A stretch of DNA of 64,000 bases from Ixodes scapularis (taxonomy: Eukaryota > Arthropoda > Arachnida > Ixodida > Ixodidae). Location of the stretch: assembly GCF_016920785.2 (NCBI RefSeq), contig NW_024609846.1:107188831-107252830 (forward strand). Direction: 5' to 3'. The notes under the pieces are model-generated. The model saw only the letters and a program-made list of their open reading frames with translations. It was not told where the DNA came from and did no database searches. A program made the translations under genes and the position numbers. Position 1 is the stretch's first letter; each line of letters opens with the position of its first letter. This document shows, piece by piece, positions 12,930 to 24,945 of the stretch.

Positions 12930-13115
12930 CGAAGTTAAGTTTGGGGTTTTAACGTGCCAAACCTACGAAGGGCACCTTACACGACCCAGTGAAGGGCTAG
13001 CTATGAATTTCGATCTTATGGGGATCTTTTGACGTCCAACCGAATGCTTGGTTAGAGGGCGCCTTCTTCAGAATAAGCCTCCGTCAGATTGAGCACAGGC
13101 CAGAGATCGCGGCCT
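12930..13115 (+). repeat. Degenerate tRNA-derived SINE relic
   Basis: 'ggggttttaacgtgccaaa', then 'gggcacctta.acgaccc..gaagggct', 'ggggatcttttgacgt', 'agggcgcc', 'gcctccgtc' and 'agatcgcggcctt'. The order resembles the body of a SINE I associate with ticks, ending in a B-box-like segment. Heavily mutated. Confidence 0.5.
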
Positions 13116-14338
13116 TAAAAAGTGACGCATGTAATGCGCAAGTTTCCGTATAAACAAAACGATTTATGATAACACAGGATCACGCGATTGTGCCATTCTT
13201 TGTATTGTAGAGATTTGTGAGAGGGAGCACATAGCGCCGCAGAACCAGTCTGCTCTTGCTTTGCATGCCCAAAACCATACTATTTTCTTCAACATAATGC
13301 ACAGTTTCTGCTCTATTTAATTTTTAAGAACACTTATAACCAGTGTTTGAGAGGTAGTTCATTGTATGAATTTTTTTAGGCAAAGTTATTTTGATCGCGT
13401 ATTTCGCGAGCACACACTCCCCAGCATAAACCAAACAATTATCATATCTAAAAGTTAGTAAATTCAACAAATGAGAGCTGTAGAAAATATATAATGTCGC
13501 AACAAATTGTCTATTCGTCCCACGCTACTATAAATTGATGGCCCACGTTATTTTTTCTATCACTATATTGAGCAAGAAGAGAGGTTAATTGAATATTTTA
13601 GGCGAAATACTTAAACATGATACGGACTGTATCAGGAAACAAAAGATCAATCTGAAACACGTGCGAATGTCAGTCTTCACAAAAGTATCGCAGAAACATC
13701 TCTCGGAGAGCACATCACTGTTGGTAATTCACTCCTCCGCACAAGGTTATAGAAATGGTGCGTACAGTCATTCATATAACTAGTAAATAGACACTCAAGA
13801 CATTACTCTCGACGGATGCTGGCACTCTACGTGAAGTATTTGGCTCGTCTTCAAACAGAGATTCTGCAGTGTGGCTTCCTCGCGCAAAGACGAGGGGATT
13901 TCATCTCCTCCGAAGTATACTCCCTTTCACCTTACGATGGCGAGCACCGGACGCTACAACTAACCACGGACTATCCAAAGCTCAGAAGGTTTCACGTGAC
14001 CATTGGGTCGTGCGTAGCGACGCGAGGAGCGTGGAGTCAAGTGTTACTCGTGGAGCACTAGACTGGCTCAGATGGCTCGTAGCGTGCGTTGCTTTCCATC
14101 GTAGGGTGAAACCGAAGGTTTCTCTTTTTCCTATTCTGCGGTCCGCATCCTTTCTCTTTTTTACCTCCTTTTTGGGGGAACTTTGCAAACCTTTCCATGC
14201 AGCACAGTGGATCTAGCTCAAGGGCACGGGATTAGCATCACCTTAGAGCGCCCTCTCGGAAACATGCAGCGTGGAGATCGCTTTCGTGTCGAAAGAGGCA
14301 CTAAAAAAGAGCGCTACTTCTTTTTCCCACCCTATCAA
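13116..14338. other. No gene; weak inverted repeat at 13925-14113
   Basis: No convincing coding frame. 'ttcaccttacgatgg' (13928-13942) is matched in inverse by 'ccatcgtagggtgaa' (14097-14111), and similarity fades quickly outside. Possibly a worn MITE. Confidence 0.35.
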
Positions 14339-14790
14339 GTAAATTAACATTCATGCAGAATTAATCACGAAAAATAAACTATTCTCCAAGCACGCTCCAT
14401 TTTCAACGCAAATTCAGTCGTGCAATTTGAAATTATTCGGAACATTTAAATGCGAGAATTTTTGCCATGCTCATGTAGATTTGCGTATAAAATAGCGCAA
14501 AAAGGACAAGGTCGAGAAGTATACAGGATAAGCGCTTGTCCTGTATACTTATTCTACTTGTCGTTTTTGCCCTATTTTTTAGGTTTAACTAAGATGAACC
14601 AACTTGTCCAACAACGTACCCTACTCATCTAGTTTTGCTTGCAAAATCTACTAAAATAGTATTTATGAAAAGTAAATCACGAATAATAAACCACCCCACA
14701 AGCACGCCACAGTTTCATCCCAAACCTAGCCGTGAATATCGAAATTTATAGGGAACATTGAAATGCGGTAACCTTTGACAGGCTTATCCA
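14339..14790 (+). repeat. Two diverged direct repeats (~140 bp) flanking a hairpin
   Basis: Units at 14339-14478 and 14650-14790 share 'aatcacgaa.aataaac', 'caagcacgcc', 'gaaattat..ggaacatt.aaatgcg' and 'ttg.ca.gct.at' in the same order, with many substitutions. The 86-bp inverted repeat at 14491-14576 sits between them. Confidence 0.55.
14491..14576. repeat. 86-bp inverted repeat with near-perfect 34-bp core palindrome
   Basis: The core at 14517-14550 reads the same on both strands except for one position in each arm, centred on 'aagcgctt'. Outside it, 14491-14516 pairs imperfectly with 14551-14576. It could be a small fold-back repeat; no gene is attached. Confidence 0.7.
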
Positions 14791-16149
14791 GCTTTGCTAG
14801 CTGAATTATCGGTGCCACCGCGTTTTATATTTAGCAGCATGTAAGTTATTGTAGTCTTTCGATTTACCACGTTATAAGGATCTGCGACTAAACCTTATTT
14901 TATAACGACTATTTAGCAAGCACTCACGCGGGCGCGGTCACATGAATTGTTGCAGCGTTTGCTTTAGTGCGAGGTTTCCCGGCTTCGGGTTAAATACAAT
15001 ATAGTAAGCGCTCTAAGGTTTTGAGGCCGTCTCGCGATTTCGCACTATTGAACGGAGAAAGGCTGCGCAGTTGTGACCCGACGATAGTACATAGCGCGGC
15101 TCTTTCAGCGCGAAGAAGCGATTTTAATTAATTTTACTATTTAATGATTGTGATAAAATTTAATAGTGCAAAAAACCTGTTTTTTCTTTCTTTGAGTGGC
15201 TGACTAGATTAGTAAAATTTAATATCTGTCAATGCGATTTCCAAGTAAAATACAAAATCGGGGGAATGTTGTGTTCGTGATAAAAATGGCGCGCCGCGTG
15301 CACACGAAGCAAACGGCGGACTGAGAGCAAGACGCAGAGTAGACGCGACTTTCTACACAGCGTGAGATCGGTTTGCCCTTGTATGGCGATACTAGCTCAC
15401 GCTGTGTATGAAGTGTGTTTACGTGCTACGTTGTAAAATGAGGCGTAGCTTCCGGATGAGACACAAGAAAAAGCCACGTGGTCTTGCAGCATACGCTATA
15501 GCGTGACTTTTCCTTCTTGAGGACAACGTTCCGTGGCTATGTAGACAAATAACGCGCAGTCTTCACTTCTGAAGTGTCACCGCAGGTCATGAAGCAAAAA
15601 ATACACTCCACCTCATACGCGAGCTTTCTGCTTTTGCTGACACTTCGTCGCACACGCACCTAAAGCACGGTGGAAGGCACAGAGTCGCAGCATATGAAAA
15701 TCGCTAATCCTGCCACGGTCGAGAAAGCGCGCCTTCGGAGCTAAAATTGAGAACCAAACATAAACTAGCTCGTGCACATCGACATCTGAAAATAACGAGT
15801 ATTACAATACTCAATGGAATGTTTAAAGATTAATTTCAACTCCCGAGACCCAATCGCGTGAGAGCTGCGGGAAAAACGGTGTTTTGGATCCACTCACGGC
15901 AAAGCTGCTTTTGCGTTTAAGCCACAAGTCTCCGACAAAGTAGGACTGTGCAGAACGTCTTACCTAATTTTGTCATAAGTTATAAGAAAGAGTTTGACGC
16001 TTGAGCTGCATAGGAATCCGAGAATGTCTCATAAAAACACGGTAATATGCTGAAGTTTTTCAAACAATTTCTGATGCAATTTTCGAAAGTCAACTAAGAC
16101 ACCAAGATCCCGTCATCCTGTTAATTTGCATCATTGTACAACCTTAGAA
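14791..16149. other. No gene seen
   Basis: Mixed sequence with some GC-richer stretches (about 15000-15700). No open frame with family resemblance, tandem array or terminal repeats recognised. Confidence 0.4.
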
Positions 16150-17905
16150 ATATGTTTCAATACGTTATCAAATTTACTCAACCAAAATCGAGTATAGTTC
16201 AACATTCTACAGCAATTAGATAACATAGTTAACAGTGACTCAGTACATATGGTGAATTATCACTCCTGCACAATTTTAAAACCGTTGATAGTTTATTGAA
16301 AATGATATCTAATTTAATAAATTAAATGTAAATTACTCCCCAAGAGCAAGCGACGTTCGAAACTAATACAACATTTATTGAAAATTAATTCTCAATGGAT
16401 CTAATATTGTCCTACAATTTAAACCTTTTAGAAATTGATATCCAATTTATGCAGCGTGGTACCAATAGTAGCCCATTAATTGTCAACATCGGAGGCACAT
16501 TAGCATTTCATTGCAATTGGTGTCCAATTTATTCGATGGGGTGCCAAAGGCTGCACAACATTTGACAACATTGCAAGCCCATTTCCACTTCATTGGAAGT
16601 AGTATCCATAGTATCTAATAGGGTGCCAATGACTACCTAATATTTGACAACATTGGAAGCTTGTAAGCACTCCAGTGGAAGAAATTTTTAATGATCAAGG
16701 TTGTGGGATTTCCCTTGCCGCTACCCGTCTCGGGGAATTGCAGAGCACACCGGTTCAGCAACGCGTAAACATTTAATGAGCGCTATCGCCTGCGCCGCGA
16801 TCCCAACAGCCTCCGCGCATACGCTGCGACGGCCCTTAATCAGCGTCGGAGCGCCGCTCGCGCGGCCAGTTGCGCTTGGCCCCCTCGTGGTCAAGATGAC
16901 CACTCATGATTGTCGGAGGGCCAACCTGGGCCAAACACTTGGAATCCCTAGGTCCCACAAGCTATACCTAAGCATTTCTTATGAGTTGTGAAGGCGAAAG
17001 CATGCGAGCCGCTCGTCCGCTTCCTTTTTCGTCTACTGCGTACTTTTCGTCGCCAGTCAGCGCGTGTGCTCCCCGGGGCACGGTGACCTTGGACGCTCCG
17101 TGGCCTGGGCAGCAACAGCGCGCCGCTGGACACGCAGCGCCATGGGGTGAGCGGTCGTGGAAACTGACGAGCGCAGCCGCCAGTGGGAACCCCGTCGACG
17201 CTCGCCAGGAAATGGAACTGAAGGAAACTAGGTGCCGTTTTCGCGCTTCGAACTGATGACGTCACCTCGCCCCATGAGACAGTTAATGCTTTCGCATTAA
17301 TATATCCAGGAGAATGCCAATGACTGCCCAATATTTGAGAGCAATGGAAGCCATCGGCATTTAACTTGAAATGAGATCCAATTTATATCCAATGCATTGC
17401 CAAAGACTAACCAATATTGGACAACATTGGGTGCTAACAGGTGCTTTCTTTGAAAGCATATCCAATATATCTGGTATGGTGCCAACGACTGTACAATAAT
17501 AAACAAGATTGGAAGTCCATCGGCGCTTCCTTGGAGGCGGTACCTAATTTCTAATATGGTCTGTCAATGACTGCCGATGGTGGACAACATTGGATGCCCG
17601 TTGGAACTTTCTTTGAAATGGTGTCCACTTTATCAAATGGTATGATAATGACAGCATGATAATGTAAAATATTGAAAGCCCGTTGGCACTTCATTGCAAG
17701 CGGTACCCAATTTATCCAATGGGGTGCCAATGACTGTCCCATATAAAAAACATTAGAATCCTGTTGGAATTTTATTGGAATTGGTATAGAGTTCATCCGT
17801 TGGGGTTCCAATAACCGTCCAATATTGAGCAACATTGAAATCTCATTGGAACCATATTCGAAGTGGTTTACAATTTATTCAATGGGATTCCAGTGGATAG
17901 CCAAT
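16150..17905 (+). repeat. 82-bp minisatellite array, interrupted
   Basis: At least seven consecutive units from 17315 to 17900 follow the pattern ccaatgactg / ccaatattg.acaacattgg / gcccgttggcacttcattg.aag / tggtatccaatttatcc / aatggggtg. Three clear units precede the 16697-17297 insertion, and more decayed ones reach back to about 16150. Spacing between successive '..atggggtgccaatgac' joints is 81-84 bp. Units grow more divergent towards the left. The right end runs into copy B of the large duplication. Confidence 0.8.
16697..17297. mobile_element. GC-rich repeat inserted in the minisatellite
   Basis: About 600 bp of GC-richer DNA splits one minisatellite unit. TTAA occurs at both borders ('tttTTAAtgatc' and 'cgcaTTAAtata'), but clear terminal inverted repeats are lacking. 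Its right end, 'gacgtc..ctcgc.ccat..ga..gttaatgctttcgca', recurs at 54260-54302, so both are copies of one repeat family with a defined terminus. Class unknown. Confidence 0.5.
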
Positions 17906-18811
17906 ATTTGTGATAGACAAGATAAAGCGGGCCAATCATGATCGTATTTTTCACACACATTTAAAATATCGGTAACAAGGAATGGGCTGGTATGGCCCTC
18001 TTTTTCCCAAGATATTACCAATATTGGCTGAATGGCCCGTGGGATACTGCTGTAAAGTGGGAGACGTCTGCTTCGGAGTTCCAGGTCAGGAGTCAATCCC
18101 TAGATGCGCCAAAAAGTGTTGCTATGCATTTGCTTTTTTTTAAATTTTATATAAAAGTGTAGCGATGGCTAAAAGAGAATCAAGTTGTTGCTCTAAGCTT
18201 CAGAGATTGAAACGTCATCTTTAAATCTGCGCTCCTTCTTCGTCCTTCTTCGTCTATGTAATAATATCTTCAAGAAACCTATCGGAGCAGAATCCTGTTT
18301 GCACAATAGTCGTGTGACGAAAATGAGCAGGCGATCAGGCGAGGGCTGGCAACCAAATTTCGTTTGCTAAAATGCCTAAAGACAGGGCGAAGTCCTATGT
18401 GCTCCATTTTCAACCTCAATATCTACCACGTGATACTTAAGACAGCGAGAAAGAAAGAGATGTTATTGTTGTGGTGCAGCTTCTCGCCTGCCCTTGCCCA
18501 CTTGCCGGCGTCTGTTTCGTTGCCTTCGTCGTCTGCCACCAGTTCTGTGGCGCCGCTGAAGGTGCTTTACGTTTTGTAACAAGTATATTAGGTTGGGTTA
18601 GTGCTGAATTTTCCAAGCCAATTACGGGGGGCCAGCGCGGGTGACACATTGGACTCACACGTGTGCTCCGTCAGCGTTCGGCTGGGACAGGAGTTCTGAC
18701 TGATTGAACGCGAGTTCCACCCGAACGCTGACTCAGCACTCGTGTCCAGTATGTGCCCCGCGCTGGCCTTTGGCAGGTGACGTGTGAAATTCATTACTAC
18801 GGCTTCCCATC

Positions 18812-21800
18812 AGGGTCCATATAAAACACCGAATTGTGAAAAGGCCGACCATTGAAACAGGGAATTTCAAAGCCTCGAAAAATTAAAACTCGGAAAATCA
18901 AAATGCCGTACTCTCAAACCATCAAAAAGCAAAAAAACGCCGAAAAGCGTGAATGGTAACATGTCTGGTCGCCCAGTTTTGTGCGATTATACATGTATCA
19001 ACTTAGTTTGCTTGTTTTTGATGCGCTTTGTGTAATCTGTATTCTTTCAGATGAAACTTAGCTATTAATTCTATTCAGGGTTGAGCAGTATCGCGATACA
19101 AATGTATCGCGATAGTATTTCAGAAATACATTTCGTATCTTTATTTCTGTATCGCGATACATCCTTTCACCACTATCTGTATTCCTGTATCGATAGACAT
19201 TTGGAATGTTTCTTTGTATCGGGATACAATCAGGATGAAATGTATTTCGTTACATATCTTGAGAAATAATCCCCCCCATTCCGAAAAAAAAAATGAAACA
19301 AGTTCGAACACTTTTTTTTTTTACTTCTGAGGGCACCAGAGTCAAGGAGATGCTGGGGCACTGTTACTATGCTGACCAAGGTTCCTTTTGATTCTGCAAA
19401 CTATTTTTGTATGCGTTTTCTCTTCCTCTCTTCTGAGAAATGTTGCGTAGTCGGGGACTCGAACCAGGTGGCACGCCAGGAGTGGAGTTAGAGCGTCTTC
19501 TGCCGCAGGTCCTTAGGTAGAGATTTCTTGAGTCATTGTTTACTGGCATCTAATGCCCGCTGCTAACCGTGTTACTCGCCTTAGCGTACAGAATACACCT
19601 AGCCGGCAAAGCTGAGTCACATTCCGTAGCAGCACGAGCCTGGCGGTGGTTGACTTGAAATAGTAGGAAGACTCACACTGTAAAGTTCAACACATATTCG
19701 AATGCGTCTGCGGCTGCGCCGGTAACATTGCACGGCTCAAGGGTACGTCATTAGCCGACGTGAACGTGACCCGCTGCTCTGGTGATCCGAAACCCAGAAG
19801 GAGGCTAGAAGTGGCCTCACTGTGCCATCCCAGACTACGTACTCCCGCGACTCGTCTCATGACCGCTGTTTCTCGGACAGCGCGCACCTGCGCCGGCAAT
19901 ATCAGCTCGCAATCCACGAGGTCTCTGTTTGGATGATGCTAGGCAAAACATGAGGACTGCAATCCGTGAGTCGGTGGCGGAGGGTCGGCAGGAAGGACCT
20001 TCAGAAGAGGGACGCTGCCGTATCGTTTTTTCAACCGCAACAGAAGATAATACATGTATTTCAAGATGCTTCAGGTGGTCCACTGTTCTCAAAAATTCCA
20101 AATGACACTGCATGCACGACCTTCACTAGGTAACCTACAACGAAAGCACGTATTGTCCTTTCATACAGCTGCGTGGTAACGTTTCATGTTCAAGGCCACA
20201 CCTACAGATAAAGAATACTGGTTCATTCCACCGTGACATCATGTGATCAACGTTGACAGGATTCCCTCGCCAGACAGACAGGATGTCATAGAAGGGACCG
20301 CGGTCATGAGACGTTTGGAACGTTTTTTGGGGCCCATTAAAGACTCCTTGTTTTTCGAAACTGCTACCTTCAAGGCAAAGTGCCAAGCCTACAGGAAAGT
20401 AATTTCGGGATCGAAAACATCCACTTCAAATTTCAAGCTTCATCTCAGTTGGCGTCTCAAACAAATGTGAATAATGTATTGCAGTATCAGTATTTCTGCC
20501 CTCCCTAAAATGTATCTCTGTATTTGTATTTCCAAATACTTTTGCCTCTTTTTAAAATATATTTCTGATACGTATCGCGATACATTTTTACAGATATATC
20601 TTAGTATCAGTATTTTTGCTACTATTTTAATGTATCCCAGTATTTGTATTTCCAAATACATTTTTGAGTATTTCTGCCCAACCCTGATTCTATTATAGTG
20701 AAAAGCTTCTCCACCATCACATAGCCGGACGCGGGTCATGGACAGCATATTGTAGTGCCACGAGCCATATAGCCCGTAGTAGAGCAAACCACAGCAGGTC
20801 AAACTGAAGCAAAAGTTTATTTTTGCTACCTGTAGTGCATATTACCTAGCCAAGAGAGTCCTAATTGGTCGGAAAAGAAAGCAACGCTGCACAGTGCATA
20901 CCGAAGTATGTAAGAGCAGTGCGCGATATTAGTTTCTTTGGTGGCGCACGAGCGGAATGAACGAAGCCGTTGTGGTCTCATGTTCCCAAAAAGAAAGGAA
21001 AAACAAAAAACAAATCTTAGCTAGAAATTTGATGGTTTGGTTTACGTGCTTGACAAAAATTGGGTACATGGCACTACTGGTGCTGTGAAATACAAAATGA
21101 GTGCAACGCCAGGCTGATTACCGACAATTCCGCAGATGATACTCACAAGATCACTTCAAAGACAATGCCTAATTGAAGTTACGTCCGGATGTCCGCGGGG
21201 TTATGGTTCTTTATGTGCGAGAAGAGAGAGATGAAGGCTCTTGCGACATGTCTAAGGGGGCTCTCATTTTGATTATACAGCATGTCTTGGCTAGTGTAGC
21301 AGCGTTTTCGAAGTAGCACGTATCCAAGCAACGAAAAATTGCTCCAGCTGCTGAGTCGGAAGAGAAAAGCGGACTGTTCATGCAAACCTTCAAAGCAGCT
21401 AAACGTCGAATGGGAGTTCAGGACGTTGATAGACAGGACAACCTGCGTTGCTACTGCACATGCGGAAATGGAGCTCGTCTTTTAATTTTTTTTTATACTG
21501 ACGACAACCTGAAAACAATATAATATGATTGATGGATGTTAAGATTGTGTCGCCGCTCTTCGAACAGATGCACACAATTTGTTTTTTGTTCATGGTGGGA
21601 TGCACCCTCTAGTCTACTGCATCGTGACGGGACGAACCTAAGCGGCCTACGAGGTGATCACCGAAGAGATGCTTTATTCCGCTGCAGACCTTGCACTTGC
21701 ATTAAATTCGAAGATTGCGAGTACGGAGTTTGAATTTGCAGCAACCAACGCAGCTCACACACTTCTCCCGCCGTCGAACGTGCTTATGGCATGCTCCACC

Positions 21801-22336
21801 TGTGCCAATTAATATAGAGGAGAGTGCAGACGTTAGGGCTGTCAGACTCTAGAAAGGTGATGTGGATGGTTTCGCCATCAAGGTAAGGCAGCTTGCCGCT
21901 CTTTCATTCCTGCCAATTGAAGTGCGAATGCGAAAGGTGTACACATGTTTGAAAGTACTCTTCTCTGAACACAAAACTACTCTGGGGAAATAGAAAAATA
22001 AACGGGACAAATTAGCCTTCCTACCCTTTTGGTGGGGAATGGAACGCAATCGATCAGTTCGGACTGCAATAAGGAAGCGATTTCTATCTTACATGAAAGA
22101 ACAATAAAATGTGTCTTCTGGTTTCTCAAGTGAACCAAGGCTGGTATTCAACGTCATATTTTGTAATTTTCAATGTTTCGTGCCGTAGTGTCCGGCCAAA
22201 TCAATTTTTGTGTTTATTTATTTTTTATTTATGCTTTTTGATTTTTGGCGTTTTGTTTTTTCTTTTTTTTTTAAATTTTACGATGTTTCGATTCTCCGCG
22301 TTTCTATAACTCGCCATCTCTATTTTCGGAATTTCT
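18812..22336. mobile_element. Fold-back element, copy B (split by hAT)
   Basis: Homologous to 4432-6342. The left arm with cgccgaaa-type words is at about 18830-18955, the inverted right arm at about 22235-22335. The left flank is 'cttcccatc' (18803-18811) against 'cttcctatc' in copy A; the right flank has diverged. Subtracting the 1611-bp hAT and its 8-bp duplication leaves about 1906 bp, matching the 1911 bp of copy A. Confidence 0.7.
19076..20686 (+). mobile_element. hAT-type element with 8-bp target duplication
   Basis: Starts CAGGGTTGAGCAGTA and ends ...TTTCTGCCCAACCCTG, giving an imperfect TIR of the CAGGGTTG class. An exact 8-bp direct repeat, ATTCTATT, flanks it at 19068-19075 and 20687-20694; 8-bp duplications are diagnostic of hAT. 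Both ends are rich in 'gtatcgcgatac' and 'aaatacatttc' words. Near the right end (about 20340-20470, plus frame) the residues KCQAYRKVISGSKTSTSNF-KLHL resemble a BED-finger exon with one Cys replaced, followed by stop. No transposase catalytic frame is present, so it is a non-autonomous derivative. Copy A of the host segment retains the uninterrupted site 'attccatt' at 4713-4720. Confidence 0.85.
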
Positions 22337-24945
22337 AATCATATCTAGGTGGTGTTAACTTTGCCACCTTCTTTAGTTCTACCGCTCTCCACAATGTCAG
22401 CTGGGATATGCGCACGGACAAATAAAGACCCTCGCGGCGTCTTGGAGTTTCCACAAAAGGTCTATTGCCCCTTTGAGTCAAAAAATAGCAAACAGGCAAT
22501 GTAGCTACTCTAGCAGAAACGCAGCGCCGGACATCATCCTTCTTGTCATTTTGGCACTTCTACAAAGTGAAGGCCAGGAACATAGAACAGCCTCGCTCCC
22601 TAATCTCGAGGCATAAGGCAACACGCGGCTATAGCCCACGCAAGCCCATTATCAGCCTACATGTGTTTACACAAATTTAGAGAAATCCGCCGCTCAAGAT
22701 GATGTCAGAGTGGGAGAGAGTCTCCACTGTCCCCTCTTGAGCTCTGTTCGCGAAAAAGGTTGGCAGTCGTATCTTCTCAACAAAAATGAGTGTTTTGTTT
22801 GTCCATGATCATTGAAGAATTTTTCACGTCGTGAGGACAGTGGATTGGAGCAGTAGATTCCAACCAGATTGTGTAAAATCAGGGGTGAGCGTTGTGGTTT
22901 CTTGCCCCACAGAACATTCATGTGAGTACATTCAGAAATATTTAGTAAATGTAAGGTAAATTGAGCTAGGATTTTAAACATAAAAAGGCGTTATTTGTCC
23001 GTGTATTGATTTAAATTATATTAAACATAATTTGCGAAGTCGATATTGCCCGAAAGATATGCGAGATTCGCTCATGTGTAATAGGTTGCAAACAACACGC
23101 TGAGGGGAACAACAGCTGACGTTCAATAACCTAATCGCACTAACAAAAATGGGCATGAATGCAAAACTCAACAAAAAAGTGAACTCGTCACTGTAACTAA
23201 TAGAAAGCGTGCACCCAAATCTTGCGACAGAATGGCGACTAACCGGAAAGAGTGCACTACAGCCCGTTTTATATATGCGCTAACATCACCATCCGAACTA
23301 AAAAAAAAACTGCATTTCGTAAAAAAAAAAAAAAGAAACTGAGCCCCTGAAGTTTGAACAACGTATCGCCTTTAAAACATCCGCGATGCTAACTCTGTTA
23401 CGCACGCGTCAGCATCTTAGCTGCTCAAAGATCAGAATATCTGGTATTCCAGCATAAGGTTTAGACTGTCTTCACACAGGACTCGTGTTGCAACCAAGCT
23501 TAACTTTCTGTATAATGCTGAAGACAAGGTGGAAGTGGTGATCCTTGGACCGATTATTTTTATTTATTTTTTCTTAATCAGACCTTGTACAGTTTACAAA
23601 ATAAAAGTAAAGAATTACATTTAGAATGATCAAAAATTACAATCTAACTTTTTACTCTCACAATTACTCTCCCATATAAGTAAGTGACCGTTACTTCAAA
23701 AAGTAACCCCTTGCTTTCGCGGCATTACTTTAACTTTACATCCTAGGCTAAACAAGAATAGAATGCCGATGCGCAGTCCAAAACGAATTTAGCACGGAAC
23801 AGCCGCACAACAGCTCAATGTTCTTTAGGTAGCAGATGCCAGGCCAGGCAACGGCAGCGAATTGCGACGCGGCAACAGCTAACGACAGACAAGTATGGAA
23901 TCTAGCATTTAACATTGTTAATAAAACGTTCTAAGAAGCTGACGACAGATATGCAATTTTCTTTTTCATTTTAGTTGGTTTAGGGAGACAAATGCAAGGC
24001 AATAGGTTCCTCGTCGAAATACGCATTCTACCGACAACGTGCAATATTTTTGTGGAAGGGCATCACCAACAACAATGATCACAATCTTTACCTGGTCACC
24101 AAATGTTGGCGCAATGCAAAAGCTGACAGCGATATGGGCACCCAGGAGTTTTTAGAAGAATAGGTAAAAACAAAACAATAATAAAATAAACTTTCGTATT
24201 TTAAAACGGTGAGAGGTGTGCTGATAGCTTTTGAGCAGTATGCTGGTTACTGTATCATCATTTCCAGTCGATTTCCGTGTCGCATTATATTTCACGGGAA
24301 GACGGAACTGTCCGCCCCTGTTGTGACATTGCACTACCTGTCGTAGTCCCTATGTCCAAAGAGGAAATTGCTGATTGTCTTGAGCTTTTGGGAGGCGCGT
24401 AATCGTTTGGTGTTTTCGTCTTCGCATCTTAGAAAGCAAAGAAAGAGCGAGGGGAAAGAAAGAACAGCCAAGCACCTATCCGTTAGACCAAATATCGTGC
24501 ACTTAGACATTTGTCTTTCTGTTGTTGTTGGAAGTAAACATCTTGGACCTTAAGAGCTTGCCCTATCTTGTTTACACCGAGAGTCCGATTCTTTAAATCA
24601 GTGTGTTTCCCACATCGATGTTTTGTGAGCAAGCTGCAAGTTTCAAACAACCAAATAACGAAAATAAATTCAAAATGTTAGGCGATGTGAAGAAAGGCTT
24701 TACCATTTTAAGATGACTGCAAGGCACTGCTTTTTGTAAGTGCAGGTGACTATGGGTTTCCAATTAAGCTCATCTTACAAACAAACTTCTCGATTCTAGT
24801 TTGGTTTTCAAATTCCCGTTTTCTTTCCTCTGAGAATAAAAACGAAGTGTGACGAGTTACAATAACTCTTTTGCCTAAATAAGTGAAGAAATTACTTTAC
24901 AATTACTGTGTAAAATATGTAAATATTCACTTACAAAGTTACTGA

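Larger units (their letters stand above)
17640..24945 (+). repeat. Copy B of the large diverged direct duplication
   Basis: Collinear with copy A (3202-8277). It contains the same fold-back element at the homologous position plus a hAT insertion unique to this copy (19076-20686). It also has a ~700-bp block (about 23990-24690) with no counterpart in A, where the flanking sequences join directly near 8110. Many indels and roughly one change per 5-8 bases by eye mark it as an old duplication. No shared reading frame is preserved. Confidence 0.85.
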
